In this document: one piece after another, positions 8,998 through 17,677 of the stretch
Position numbering within the stretch: position 1 is the first letter of the stretch
How the letters are laid out: the number at the start of each line of letters is the position of its first letter
Assembly: GCF_009805585.1 (NCBI RefSeq)
Contig: NZ_VHIN01000005.1
Location: 124,001 to 188,000, forward strand
From: Glutamicibacter sp. JC586
GTDB taxonomy: Bacteria; Actinomycetota; Actinomycetes; Actinomycetales; Micrococcaceae
Direction of reading: 5' to 3'
Length of the DNA: 64,000 nucleotides
Translations under genes and position numbers: made by a program
Notes under the pieces: generated by a model
Database searches by the model: none
The model's input: only the letters and a program-made list of their open reading frames with translations
What the model was told of the DNA's origin: nothing

Positions 8998-10008
8998 TTA
9001 GATGCGAACGAGCATCTTGCCGGTGTTGGCGCCGCCCATCATGTCCACGAATGCCTGAACAGTGTTTTCTACGCCGTCCACGATGGTCTCATCGTAGGAG
9101 ATCTTGCCTTCGGCGAACCACTGACCCATGACCTGGGAGAATTCTTCGCCGTAGTTCAGGTAGCTGGAGAGGGTAAAGCCCTGCATTTTTAGGCCACGAG
9201 TAATCAGGTTTGCCATGTTGTCTGGGCCTGGGGTCTTCTCGGTGGTGTTGTAGCTGGAGATAGCTCCACACAGTGCTGCACGGCCACCGTCGTTGAAGGC
9301 AGCCAATGCTGCTTCAAGGTGGTCGCCACCTACGTTGTCGAAGAATACGTCGATGCCTTCGGGTGCTGCAGCAGCTAGCTGACCGCGAACGTCGCCGTCC
9401 TTGTAGTTGAACGCTGCGTCGTAACCGTACTTGGTGGTCAGCAATTCAACCTTTTCGGCGCTACCTGCTGAGCCAATGACGCGCTTGGCACCCATCAGCT
9501 TAGCGATCTGACCAGCTGCGGTGCCCACTGCACCGGCGGCTCCGGAGATAAAGACTGTTTCGCCCTCGACCAGGCCTGCAACGGCTTTCAGCCCTACATA
9601 TGCGGTCAATCCGGTCATGCCCAGGATGTGCAAGCGCAACGAGTTTGGCACGCCTGGTAGGTCAGGGATTTCCTTGAAGCTGGCGGCAGGACCCTGCGCT
9701 AGGTCCGACCAGCCCAGCTGGTGCAGGACCAGGGTGTCCACTGGCAAGGAGCTGTCTTCTGAAGCGATGACGCGCCCTACGGCTCCGCCGGCAATCTGCT
9801 CACCGATCTGGAATGGCTTCACGTACGAGCGGGTGTCGTTCATGCGACCACGCATATAAGGGTCGACGGAGACGAATTCATTGCGTACACGAACTTCGCC
9901 GGCCTTCAAGTCAGCAAGTTCTACATGCTCAACGGAGAAGTTCTGCTGCGTTGGCCATCCAGTTGGGCGGCTGGCGAGGTGGATCTGTGTACTGGTGGTT
10001 TCGCTCAT
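8998..10008 (-). CDS. NADP-dependent oxidoreductase (MDR, leukotriene B4 dehydrogenase-like)
   Basis: 336 residues of the zinc-free medium-chain reductase family (CurA/LTB4DH type), which reduces the double bond of enones and aldehydes with NADPH. Signatures: RNEFVSVDPYMRGRM at the N-terminus, VFISGAAGAVGTAAGQIAKLMGA for the nucleotide fold, FDNVGGDHLEAAL, and CGAISSYN. Start ATG with AAGGAAAGG upstream. The DUF1304 gene ends in front of it on the same strand 45 bases away, and both are downstream of a palindrome shared with a divergent TetR gene, so they likely form a detoxification operon. Confidence 0.9.
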   Translation of the reverse strand: MSETTSTQIHLASRPTGWPTQQNFSVEHVELADLKAGEVRVRNEFVSVDPYMRGRMNDTRSYVKPFQIGEQIAGGAVGRVIASEDSSLPVDTLVLHQLGWSDLAQGPAASFKEIPDLPGVPNSLRLHILGMTGLTAYVGLKAVAGLVEGETVFISGAAGAVGTAAGQIAKLMGAKRVIGSAGSAEKVELLTTKYGYDAAFNYKDGDVRGQLAAAAPEGIDVFFDNVGGDHLEAALAAFNDGGRAALCGAISSYNTTEKTPGPDNMANLITRGLKMQGFTLSSYLNYGEEFSQVMGQWFAEGKISYDETIVDGVENTVQAFVDMMGGANTGKMLVRI

Positions 10009-10053
10009 GGTGATGAGTACCTTTCCTTTTCGAATTTTTTCGGGTGTGAAAAT

Positions 10054-10440
10054 TTAGAGTGCTACGCCGATGATCAATGCGATCACCGCGAGCAATGGGA
10101 AGACGCCCTGCTTGATAGCAGCTGACGCCTTAGATGGGCTAGAGATGATCAGAACAAGGGCTGCCAGCAACATCGAGCCGGTTCCGGTGAAGATCAGGGT
10201 CGAGCCGATGGTTGCCTGTCCTGCAATGTGGAAGATGACGCCAGCCAGTGTGGCAATTGCGAGGAACAAGTTGTAAAAGCCTTGGTTGAAGGCCATCTCT
10301 TTAGTAGCTTCGGCTTCTTCTAAGGTCGAGCCAAAGGTAGCTCGCACCTTGTCTGTGGTCCACCACAGGGATTCCATGAAGAAGATGTACACGTGAAGCA
10401 ATGCAGCCAAGGTGGCCAACACGAGTGCGGTGATGATCAT
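10054..10440 (-). CDS. DUF1304 family membrane protein
   Basis: 128 residues with four predicted membrane helices (about residues 1-22, 50-72, 76-98, 110-128) and the family's N-terminal HVYIFFMESLWW and central FNQGFYNLFLA motifs. No biochemical function is established for DUF1304. It starts 98 bases from the divergent TetR gene with AGGAG upstream, and is first of a two-gene unit with the NADP-dependent oxidoreductase. Confidence 0.87.
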   Translation of the reverse strand: MIITALVLATLAALLHVYIFFMESLWWTTDKVRATFGSTLEEAEATKEMAFNQGFYNLFLAIATLAGVIFHIAGQATIGSTLIFTGTGSMLLAALVLIISSPSKASAAIKQGVFPLLAVIALIIGVAL

Positions 10441-10481
10441 GATGAACAGCTCCTAAAGGTTCAGAGAAAGTGGGTTTCTGT

Positions 10482-10515
10482 AACGTCCATTTCAATATAT
10501 ACTGTAATGGTCGTT
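10482..10515. promoter_or_regulatory. Probable TetR operator with overlapping divergent promoters
   Basis: Imperfect palindrome AACGTCCATT (10482-10491) and AATGGTCGTT (10506-10515), 14 bases apart, in the gap between the DUF1304 gene and the TetR gene. The centre carries TATACT on the plus strand and TATATT on the minus strand, plausible -10 elements in both directions. Repressor binding here would control its own gene and the two-gene operon. Read from sequence; the regulator-site match is an inference. Confidence 0.55.
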
Positions 10516-10538
10516 TCCGAAAGTAGAAAGGGTATGTG

Positions 10539-11123
10539 ATGGCAAGAACACTAGCCTTTGACAGCACCACTGTCATCAAAAAAGCTCGTTCCCTGTTCTG
10601 GTCCAAGGGTTTTGAAGCAGCCTCCATCCCGGAGCTAGAATCAGCCACCGGACTGAGCAGGTCAAGCATCTACAACTCGTTCGGATCCAAGAGGGGCCTA
10701 TTCGACGCGGCAGTGCAGAGTTACCTCGACGAAATTGTCCGCCCAAGACTGCAGCAGCTCACCGCTCAGGAAGTTAGCCCCGAGGCGCTCACCGAATACC
10801 TAGACGGACTGATCGCAGTATTTGGTCAACCTGAGGCGCTTCCAACGTGCAACGGCTGCCTACTGATCAACACCGCCAATTCACCACTGTCGGCAGACTC
10901 TCATGTTTCCCAAGTCGTCCAGGCCTATAGAGAAGAGCTAGAAGAAGCCTTTAGCCTAGGTATTCAAGCCGCTCGAAGTGATCTAGACCCAAGCGTTCAA
11001 CAACGCCTCGCCTCCACCGTAACCGGTCTTGTAGTCGCCGCATTCGCCCTGGTGCGCATCGCTCCAGAACAGGCCCGCACCTTACTGGCAGATGCCAAAA
11101 CCTTAGTCATCAGTGAACACTAA
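10539..11123 (+). CDS. TetR/AcrR family transcriptional regulator
   Basis: About 194 residues. The N-terminal helix-turn-helix is FWSKGFEAASIPELESATGLSRSSIYNSFGSKRGLF in motif terms (residues about 18-50); the remainder is a helical ligand domain. It contains one CNGCLLIN segment typical of regulators of reductase operons (FatR/YxaF-like, C-terminal TetR_C_16-type). GTG precedes the ATG directly; ATG at 10539 is used, with AGAAAGGG upstream. Divergent from the DUF1304/oxidoreductase pair that it probably represses. Confidence 0.88.
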   Translation: MARTLAFDSTTVIKKARSLFWSKGFEAASIPELESATGLSRSSIYNSFGSKRGLFDAAVQSYLDEIVRPRLQQLTAQEVSPEALTEYLDGLIAVFGQPEALPTCNGCLLINTANSPLSADSHVSQVVQAYREELEEAFSLGIQAARSDLDPSVQQRLASTVTGLVVAAFALVRIAPEQARTLLADAKTLVISEH

Positions 11124-11147
11124 AGCGCCCCTTTACCCCGAAACGAC

Positions 11148-11196
11148 AGTGAACCCCGTTGCCCCAGCTCATGATTGGGACAACGGGGTTCACTTA
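11148..11196. terminator. Bidirectional terminator
   Basis: Fourteen-base perfect arms (11148-11161, 11181-11194) between the convergent TetR and lipoprotein genes, with an inner partial pairing and short A/T flanks. Confidence 0.78.
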
Positions 11197-11222
11197 TGAA
11201 ACACCCTCGAAGTTAGCCTGCC

Positions 11223-12830
11223 TTACTGAATACCAGGACGAGCGCCCATGCCACCCATTCCGGACTCAAACTCGCCTGCAGTCGCAGTAGCAACCTTGGT
11301 AGCATCCGCGATACTTCCGGTGCCCAGACCAGCCTCAACATCGGCCGAACCACCGGAGTAGATGCTGTAGCTGTCACCGTCAACAATCTCCGAACTCGAA
11401 TACACGACATTGGCAGTGCTCTTGGTTGTGACAAAACTTGCTACTACCTTGTCGTTGGAATCAACGATGTGGATGACAGTTCCTGCTTCAACGGTGGTAC
11501 CCAGCGAAGCTTGGACACCGGACTGCTTAGAGCTGTCGCTAAGTCCTTCGGCCATTCCATCACTACCGGCCGCAATGAGTACGCCACCATCGACCGAGAT
11601 GTCTCCGTTGGAATCAAGCGCCCCATTTCCCCCGTTTGTTGGACCATTCACGACGGTCGTTCCGCCAGTCACCGAGATATCACCGTTAGAGTCCAGTCCG
11701 TCACCCTCTGCTGTGACCGTGACCTTACCGCCAGAAATGATCAGGTGTGCATCTTGGGCAGTATCCATTCCTCCACCGCCGCCTTGGGTTTCAGTGTCAG
11801 TACGACCAACGGTCGCATTGACACCATCGTCGGTGGCAGTGACGTTGACCGTGGCACCGGAGAGGTTGACGGTTGGCGCTTCAAGACCCTCGTTGGACTT
11901 GCTAACTGTGGCAGTGCCACCACTTAGGGTCAAGACTTGCTCTGCCTTGATGCCGTCATCGCCCGCAGCGACACTGAGCTGACCACCATACTGATGGAGC
12001 CAGCCGCGATCTTCGTCGGTGTCGTTGGTCGACTTGATGCCGTCTTCAGCAGCTGTAATCTCGATGTTGCCACCGAGCATGGCCACATAGTCTTTGCCTT
12101 TGATACCGTCATCGGCGGCAGTGACATTCAGGTTCCCCGAAGCGATCACCAAGCCGTCCTTGCTGACGATTCCATCCTGGTAGTTACCGTTGACCGCCAG
12201 TGAACCTTCTCCGGCAATCGTGAGATCCGCCATCGAGTAAATCGCCGCGTTGGCGGCGTCCTCAGTGGTATCCGCATATGTGCTGGCATCCGAGACCGAG
12301 TTGCTAGTGCCCTTTTCAAGGTAGAGCAGAGTCTCATTGGATTCATCTACTTCAATCGCGGATCCAGTTGAGCTGGTGATCGAAGCATCATCTAGGATGA
12401 TCCGCACGACATCTTCCTTGCCAGCAGCCACCACGATCTTGCCATCACTGAGCTCACCTGAAATTCGGTAGGTACCCGCTGCGCTGATCGTGACAGTATC
12501 ACCATCAACAGCAACTTTGTCCGCGTCAGTCCCCGAGGCTTTGCTTGCGCCATCAGCCAGATTCACGGTTGTTTCTTTCTCAGCGTCCCACTGCAAATCG
12601 TCTTCATCAAAGTGGGTATCTTCTGAAACGTCTGCTGCTGAGACTGATGAAGTATCAGTTTCGGTGCTGCTGCTCGATGCCACCGTGGAGGCGGTACTTG
12701 CACTACTCGAAGCGTTGATGACATCAGAAACGGTGGTACCGCTACCGCTGGTGGCGCATCCGGTCATTGTCAATGCTAAAGATAGTGCCGCAACTGAGCT
12801 CAGGGTCTTGATTCGGAATGAGGGTTTCAT
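11223..12830 (-). CDS. Carbohydrate-binding domain (DUF4353-like) beta-helix lipoprotein
   Basis: About 535 residues, exported. A lipoprotein signal with Cys25 (LTMTGC) is followed by a Ser/Thr-rich linker, then repeated units such as VTISAAGTYRISGELSDG, DGIKGKD, DGIKSTND, DGIKAEQ and GLDSNGDISV that indicate a right-handed beta-helix, as in the DUF4353 carbohydrate-binding domain family. The C-terminus is Gly/Met rich. It is the last gene of a minus-strand set with a GT2-GtrA protein and a phosphodiester glycosidase. Start ATG 12830 is preferred over an upstream one because the signal peptide begins there. A role in binding or building a surface glycan is inferred. Confidence 0.8.
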   Translation of the reverse strand: MKPSFRIKTLSSVAALSLALTMTGCATSGSGTTVSDVINASSSASTASTVASSSSTETDTSSVSAADVSEDTHFDEDDLQWDAEKETTVNLADGASKASGTDADKVAVDGDTVTISAAGTYRISGELSDGKIVVAAGKEDVVRIILDDASITSSTGSAIEVDESNETLLYLEKGTSNSVSDASTYADTTEDAANAAIYSMADLTIAGEGSLAVNGNYQDGIVSKDGLVIASGNLNVTAADDGIKGKDYVAMLGGNIEITAAEDGIKSTNDTDEDRGWLHQYGGQLSVAAGDDGIKAEQVLTLSGGTATVSKSNEGLEAPTVNLSGATVNVTATDDGVNATVGRTDTETQGGGGGMDTAQDAHLIISGGKVTVTAEGDGLDSNGDISVTGGTTVVNGPTNGGNGALDSNGDISVDGGVLIAAGSDGMAEGLSDSSKQSGVQASLGTTVEAGTVIHIVDSNDKVVASFVTTKSTANVVYSSSEIVDGDSYSIYSGGSADVEAGLGTGSIADATKVATATAGEFESGMGGMGARPGIQ

Positions 12831-12896
12831 GAGCATTCTTTCTACATTCAAAAAGGATTAGAAGCAATTAACATTTGCTTATCGGAGGGTATATAA

Positions 12897-13994
12897 CTAT
12901 TTTTCAATAGTTCCCTGTGGCGACTCTGTATTCACTAAATGCCTCGCTTGTGAATGTTGAAACGCTGGCGACTTACGAGATTTCTTTCGGAACAAGAAGC
13001 GTTTCTGCACCGAAAAGCTCACCAAGAACAACACAATTTCCGTTACTATCTTGGCCAGTAACAGTGGCGTGCCGACAGAAGAAAGAAGTGTCAACAACTC
13101 ATAATTCAAGGCCAGAAGGACTACCGCTAGCAACGCGTATCGGCTGAGGGTCGAGCGCAGAGGCAGCGACCGCCCCTCCGTGAAGACCAGCTGGCGATTG
13201 ATCCAGAAGTTGACAGCCGCACTACCGATACGCGCCAAGACCACTGCAGGCAAAAGATGACCGAACATTGCGGTGAAGATCAGCAACAACACCGTATCTA
13301 CGGCAAATCCAGCCAAGGATGACGCGGAGAACTTCAAGAGTGGTGCATAGATGCGTAAGGAGTCTCTGATTGGGCGAAAGTGAGAACTTTCGTTGTCATT
13401 CAGATAAATCGTCTGAATCTTGACCCGGTCTAGCCCGATGTTGTTCCGACGTGCTTCAAGAAGCATGTTCAGCTCATACTCGTAGCGCTCGCCGACCACG
13501 TTGCCCAGCCATCCAAGGATACCCGCAGGGAATCCACGCAGGCCGGTTTGGGTGTCGTTGAGCCACGTTCCTGTTGAGAGCGCAAAGAACAATGCGGTCA
13601 TCTTATTCCCGAAGCGACTTCGCAGCGGAATCGCACCTGAGAACTCGCGTTCTCCCAGAACGATGCTGTTATTCTGCCCCGTAGCCCGCGCAACAGCGTA
13701 GATGTCTTCTGCGGCATGTTGACCATCACAGTCGGCCGTCACGACATCATGTCCTGGGAAGTTTTCGATGATAAAGCTGAATCCGGTCTTGAGCGCAACC
13801 CCCTTACCCCGGTTGACAGGATGCTGGACAAGAATCGCACCTTGACGTTGAGCATGAGCGAAGATTTGTTCTGACTGAGGTCCGCTACCGTCATCGACTA
13901 CGACCAGTATCGTTTCATTGCGCTCTAACTCTAGGGAGTCAATGAGGTTATTGAGCTTTTCATCCGGTTCGAATGCGGGGATCAAGATAATCAT
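12897..13994 (-). CDS. Glycosyltransferase family 2 fused to GtrA membrane domain
   Basis: 365 residues. Residues about 1-210 form a GT2 domain (MIILIPAFEPDEKL, VVDDGSG, NRGKGVALKTGF, TADCDGQH, QTGLRGFP) like polyprenyl-phosphate sugar synthases. Residues about 220-345 form a four-helix GtrA domain, a presumed lipid-linked sugar flippase. The protein would make and move a lipid-linked sugar to the outer face. Start: ATG at 13994 behind GGGGTAG, five bases after the preceding gene's stop; the longer open frame to 14243 overlaps that gene and is not family sequence. Confidence 0.88.
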   Translation of the reverse strand: MIILIPAFEPDEKLNNLIDSLELERNETILVVVDDGSGPQSEQIFAHAQRQGAILVQHPVNRGKGVALKTGFSFIIENFPGHDVVTADCDGQHAAEDIYAVARATGQNNSIVLGEREFSGAIPLRSRFGNKMTALFFALSTGTWLNDTQTGLRGFPAGILGWLGNVVGERYEYELNMLLEARRNNIGLDRVKIQTIYLNDNESSHFRPIRDSLRIYAPLLKFSASSLAGFAVDTVLLLIFTAMFGHLLPAVVLARIGSAAVNFWINRQLVFTEGRSLPLRSTLSRYALLAVVLLALNYELLTLLSSVGTPLLLAKIVTEIVLFLVSFSVQKRFLFRKKSRKSPAFQHSQARHLVNTESPQGTIEK

Positions 13995-13998
13995 TGTT

Positions 13999-14994
13999 CT
14001 ACCCCTGTCCCGCGATGAACAGTATGTCTGAGGTTCCGCGTTCCTGATTACGGCCGAGTGGATTATTGACCAAACTGCCGTTGAAGTACATGGTCGATGA
14101 ACCGCCACCGTCGATGTTGTACGCAGTTTCACAGCCCAAATCGAGCATGATTTGCGCAAGTTCAGGCATGGTGACGCCGACGCTATACCCTTCTGACCGT
14201 CCATCAACCACCACAAAAACGAAGTGGTTGTCATCGATGACACCGATTGCCGTACGAGGCTGTTGGCCTTGGATTGAGTGATTTCCGAAGTTAGTATCGA
14301 CCTCTACCTGATCAATACCGTCCACTTGTTTGGAATCCTTCACGACCGTAGGACCGAAGGAAAGCGTCTGCCAGACGCCATCAGCCACTAGAGCATCAGC
14401 ACTAGTAGTGGTTTCGTCATAGGTTTTAACACTGCCGTCTTTGTAGAACGCCAGCCCCTCGCGGGCGCCTTTATCTCGGTAGGCCACACCATTACGGATG
14501 ACGATTCCGGTGTCCCTGAAACCGTAGTAATCGCCGTTGATCGCGAAGATCGCGTTATTGTTCTCTGCGATGGTGCTGGTGGTTTCGGTGATGTTCTCAC
14601 CAAAACTGTCCTTAGCGAAGGCCGAACCTAGGACGGTACCTTCGCTGAGCTTAATGTCGGCCGCAAAATATGTAACCTGACTGCTACCACTACCGGTCGA
14701 CGTCTTGGTGATATTGATTTTCGCAAGGTCTGAGGTGTAGCTGGTATCGGTAATCTTTGCCGCAGTGTCAGAGGCAGTACTGGCAGTTGATGCCGCGGCA
14801 CTTGATATCCCAGTTTGCTCAACATGCTCTACCACGAAGCGGTCAAGTGCCCACCCTGCCCCACCTCCGGCGCCGGCAAGTACGGCCAGTGAGCCAATGA
14901 GAACGGTTCTGCGGGAAGGCTTTTTACTCTTCGAAGTTTTTTCGGCGGTTAGTTGCTGTGCTCTGGTGGGCTGCTGTTCTGGTGAATTCGTCAT
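13999..14994 (-). CDS. Phosphodiester glycosidase family protein (NAGPA domain), exported
   Basis: 331 residues. The N-terminal KKPSRRTVLIGSLAVLAGAGGGAG has a twin-arginine-like start (R28, R29) and one hydrophobic segment, so it is exported or membrane-anchored. The rest is a NAGPA/DUF2233 domain: GDYYGFRDTGIVIRNG, PRTAIGV, VDGRSEGYSVGVTMPELA in outline, and the hallmark NIDGGGSSTMY. In animals this domain removes GlcNAc from a phosphodiester; in bacteria it is linked to surface polysaccharides and glycosyl-phosphodiester removal. First gene of the cassette; the GT2-GtrA gene begins within five bases. Confidence 0.87.
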   Translation of the reverse strand: MTNSPEQQPTRAQQLTAEKTSKSKKPSRRTVLIGSLAVLAGAGGGAGWALDRFVVEHVEQTGISSAAASTASTASDTAAKITDTSYTSDLAKINITKTSTGSGSSQVTYFAADIKLSEGTVLGSAFAKDSFGENITETTSTIAENNNAIFAINGDYYGFRDTGIVIRNGVAYRDKGAREGLAFYKDGSVKTYDETTTSADALVADGVWQTLSFGPTVVKDSKQVDGIDQVEVDTNFGNHSIQGQQPRTAIGVIDDNHFVFVVVDGRSEGYSVGVTMPELAQIMLDLGCETAYNIDGGGSSTMYFNGSLVNNPLGRNQERGTSDILFIAGQG

Positions 14995-15130
14995 AGGAAA
15001 ATTTATATGGTGGTTACCTGTTAGCAGATCTCGATCTACTTAGGTGTTTTCCATGAATGAGAATTCAACCGCGAAAATTTCCTAGAATCTCACGGAATTT
15101 TTAGATCTGTGATGCGAATCCCTTAAAGAA

Positions 15131-15178
15131 AAAGCCGACCTTTATTCTAAGGATTTCCTTAGAATAAAGGTCGGTTTT
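15131..15178. terminator. Strong terminator after gnd
   Basis: Perfect 18-base arms (15135-15152 and 15157-15174), four-base loop, with A run before and T run after, so it works in either direction. It ends the minus-strand gnd transcript. Confidence 0.93.
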
Positions 15179-15191
15179 AGCTGTGGAAACT

Positions 15192-16631
15192 CTAGTGAGT
15201 GTCCTCTGCAGCAATTTCCGAACGGTCGCCGCTCCACAAGGTATGGAACGTGCCTTCCTTGTCGGTGCGACGGTAGGTGTGCGCACCGAAGAAGTCGCGC
15301 AGACCCTGGGTCAGTGCTGCTGGCAGGCGCTCGCTACGAAGACCGTCGTAGTAAGCCAGCGACGAAGAGAACACTGGAGCAGGGATGCCCAGCTGTACTG
15401 CAACAGCGACTACACGACGCCATGCCGGAACAGCCTTGGTGATTGCTTCAGCAAAGGCTGGAGCGAACAACAGGTTCTCTGGCTTTTCGTTAGCCGAGTA
15501 AGCAGCAGTGATGTCCTTCAGCAGGGCTGCACGGATGATGCAACCTTCACGCCACAGGCCAGCGATTTCGTCGAGCTTGAGATCCCAGTTGTATTCACCA
15601 GCGGCCGAGGTGAGCATATCGATTCCCTGTGCGTAGGAAACCAGCTTCGATGCAAACAACGCCTGACGCACGTCTTCAACGAAGTTCTCTGGCAGGGTTA
15701 CCTCGCTGGTTTCCGCGCCCAGTACCTTCTGGCCCACAGCGCGAATATCGCGCTGGGAGGACAGCGAACGAGCGAAGACTGATTCGGCGATAGCCGAAAC
15801 AGGCGAGCCCATGTCCAGCCCGGACTGAACGGTCCAACGACCGGTGCCCTTCTGTCCAGCGGAGTCCTGGATAACGTCAATCAGCGGCTGGCCGGTGGCA
15901 GCGTCGGTGTGACCCAAAACTTCTGCGGTGATCTCGATCAGGAAGCTGGAGAGCTCGCCCTGGTTCCACTCGTTGAAGATTTCGGCCTGCTTGGCTGGCT
16001 CGATTCCTGCTGCGTTGCGCAGAAGGTCGTATGCTTCGCCGATAACCTGCATGTCGGCGTACTCAATGCCGTTGTGCACCATCTTGACGAAGTGGCCAGC
16101 GCCATCGGTGGAAACCCAGGCACAGCAAGGGGTGCCATCGTCGGCCTTGGCCGCGATCTTTTCCAGCATTGGGCCCAGTGCCTTGTAGGACTCTTCCGAA
16201 CCACCTGGCATGATCGATGGGCCGAGCAATGCTCCCTCTTCACCGCCGGAAACACCAACGCCGACAAAGTGCAGGCCCTTCTCGTTCAGCGCAGCTTCGC
16301 GGCGACGAGTGTCGGAATAGTGCGAGTTACCAGCGTCAATGACGATGTCGCCTTCTTCAAGCAATGGAACCAGCTGGTCGATGACCGAATCCACTGGGCC
16401 GCCAGCCTTGACCATGATCAAAACACGACGTGGGGTTTCAAGGTTTGCAACCAGTTCTTCGAGGCTCTCGGTGCGGATGAAGTCGCCTTCATCGCCGTGT
16501 GCCTCAAGCAATGCGTCAGTCTTACCAACTGAGCGGTTGTGCAGGGCGACAGTGTAGCCATTGCGGGCGAAGTTACGGGCGAGGTTTGCGCCCATGACGG
16601 CCAGACCTGTGACACCAATCTGTGCAGGCAT
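15192..16631 (-). CDS. gnd: 6-phosphogluconate dehydrogenase, decarboxylating
   Basis: 479 residues, full length. Converts 6-phosphogluconate to ribulose 5-phosphate and CO2, reducing NADP or NAD. Motifs: GVTGLAVMGANLARN (nucleotide fold), VGVSGGEEGALLGPSIMPGG (substrate binding), HFVKMVHNGIEYADMQ with the catalytic Lys, and the C-terminal AQRDFFGAHTY-like RDFFGAHTYRR. It faces the divergent GntR gene, and gntP and gntK lie beyond it, so this is a gluconate-catabolic locus. Confidence 0.96.
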   Translation of the reverse strand: MPAQIGVTGLAVMGANLARNFARNGYTVALHNRSVGKTDALLEAHGDEGDFIRTESLEELVANLETPRRVLIMVKAGGPVDSVIDQLVPLLEEGDIVIDAGNSHYSDTRRREAALNEKGLHFVGVGVSGGEEGALLGPSIMPGGSEESYKALGPMLEKIAAKADDGTPCCAWVSTDGAGHFVKMVHNGIEYADMQVIGEAYDLLRNAAGIEPAKQAEIFNEWNQGELSSFLIEITAEVLGHTDAATGQPLIDVIQDSAGQKGTGRWTVQSGLDMGSPVSAIAESVFARSLSSQRDIRAVGQKVLGAETSEVTLPENFVEDVRQALFASKLVSYAQGIDMLTSAAGEYNWDLKLDEIAGLWREGCIIRAALLKDITAAYSANEKPENLLFAPAFAEAITKAVPAWRRVVAVAVQLGIPAPVFSSSLAYYDGLRSERLPAALTQGLRDFFGAHTYRRTDKEGTFHTLWSGDRSEIAAEDTH

Positions 16632-16757
16632 AAAAATAAGTCTCCATCAATTACGGGGAGGTGTGCCGTTAACAGAGACCAATTAAACATGGCCCCTGAA
16701 TCACGACCACGTGACCTTTCTATCGTACTCGTCGCACCACGCGATTCACAGTGTAAG

Positions 16758-16773
16758 TCAGATGTTAAAACAT
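16758..16773. promoter_or_regulatory. Possible gluconate regulator site in the gnd-gntR gap
   Basis: TCAGATGTTAAAACAT lies in the divergent region between gnd and the GntR-family gene. It matches 12 of 16 bases of TCAGATTTTATACAAT, found upstream of gntK on the minus strand. The shared occurrence is what is seen; binding by the local regulator is a guess, and the site does not resemble the usual FadR-type TNGTNNNACNA consensus. Confidence 0.3.
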
Positions 16774-16837
16774 ATTTATTGCTCGAAGCCACAGCGCGTA
16801 TCGCGGTTTGAACCAAGTCCTTGGCTAAACTATCTGT

Positions 16838-17572
16838 ATGTCAACTAGTCTGCACGCTCATGTGGTTGAGCACCTCGGTTCCCGCATCGTGGGCGGACAG
16901 ATCCCCCGTGGATCGATTCTGCTAGCCGCTGAACTCGAAGAAAAACTCCAAGTTTCACGTTCTGTGATTCGTGAAGCCATTCGGGTACTGGCTCAGTCGG
17001 GGCTAGTCACCAGCACCAAGCGGGTGGGTATTCGCGTTCTGGGTGCTGAGTCATGGAACCCCTACGACACTCAAGTCATCCGTTGGCGTCTGGTCAGCGA
17101 ACAAAAAGGAACGCAACTTCGTTCCTTGACTGAACTTCGTATTTCGGTGGAACCAATGGCGGCCGAACTGGCCGCTGAGGTCGCACCTGAGAATATGCGC
17201 AAGGAACTGATGATGATTTCAGCGCAGATGAGCCACTACGGTCGTCAAGGTGACCTTCACAAATTCTTGGAACTGGACATTCGCTTCCACTCCTTGGTTC
17301 TTGCAGCGTCCGGCAACGAGATGTTTGCCAATCTAGCCACCCCAATCGGCGCGATCTTGCGCGGTCGTACCGAACTCGGACTTATGCCTGAACGCCCTCA
17401 CGAGGAAGCGTTGCTTTGGCACCAGTCCGTTTCGGATGCGATTTCAAACTCCGACTCGGCCGGGGCACGGAAAAATATGGAAAGCATTATGCGCAGAACC
17501 CACAATGAGATTTGCAGCCTCTGGGAAGGGCAACCCCGTGTGTTCGTTGATCCACCGAAAGAACCGCGCTAA
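16838..17572 (+). CDS. GntR-family (FadR subfamily) transcriptional regulator
   Basis: 244 residues. N-terminal winged helix with GGQIPRGSILLAAELEEKLQVSRSVIREAIRVLAQSGLV in motif order, then an all-helical FCD ligand-binding domain carrying the metal-type residues of the subfamily (ELDIRFHSLVLAASGN, and HQSVSDAI near the end). It sits between gnd and gntPK and very probably responds to gluconate or 6-phosphogluconate; position and family support this, no binding data are implied. ATG start. Confidence 0.9.
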   Translation: MSTSLHAHVVEHLGSRIVGGQIPRGSILLAAELEEKLQVSRSVIREAIRVLAQSGLVTSTKRVGIRVLGAESWNPYDTQVIRWRLVSEQKGTQLRSLTELRISVEPMAAELAAEVAPENMRKELMMISAQMSHYGRQGDLHKFLELDIRFHSLVLAASGNEMFANLATPIGAILRGRTELGLMPERPHEEALLWHQSVSDAISNSDSAGARKNMESIMRRTHNEICSLWEGQPRVFVDPPKEPR

Positions 17573-17610
17573 GCATCGAAGCCGGGGCATCAACCGGCAA
17601 CTGATTAAAC

Positions 17611-17660
17611 AAAATCCGCTACTATTCACGAAGTTCATCGCGAGTAGTAGCGGATTTTTA
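17611..17660. terminator. Bidirectional terminator between gntR-type gene and gntP
   Basis: Thirteen-base arms AAAATCCGCTACT (17611-17623) and its complement at 17646-17658, with A run on one side and T run on the other. Confidence 0.88.
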
Positions 17661-17677
17661 GGTTGTGCTTTTAACCG

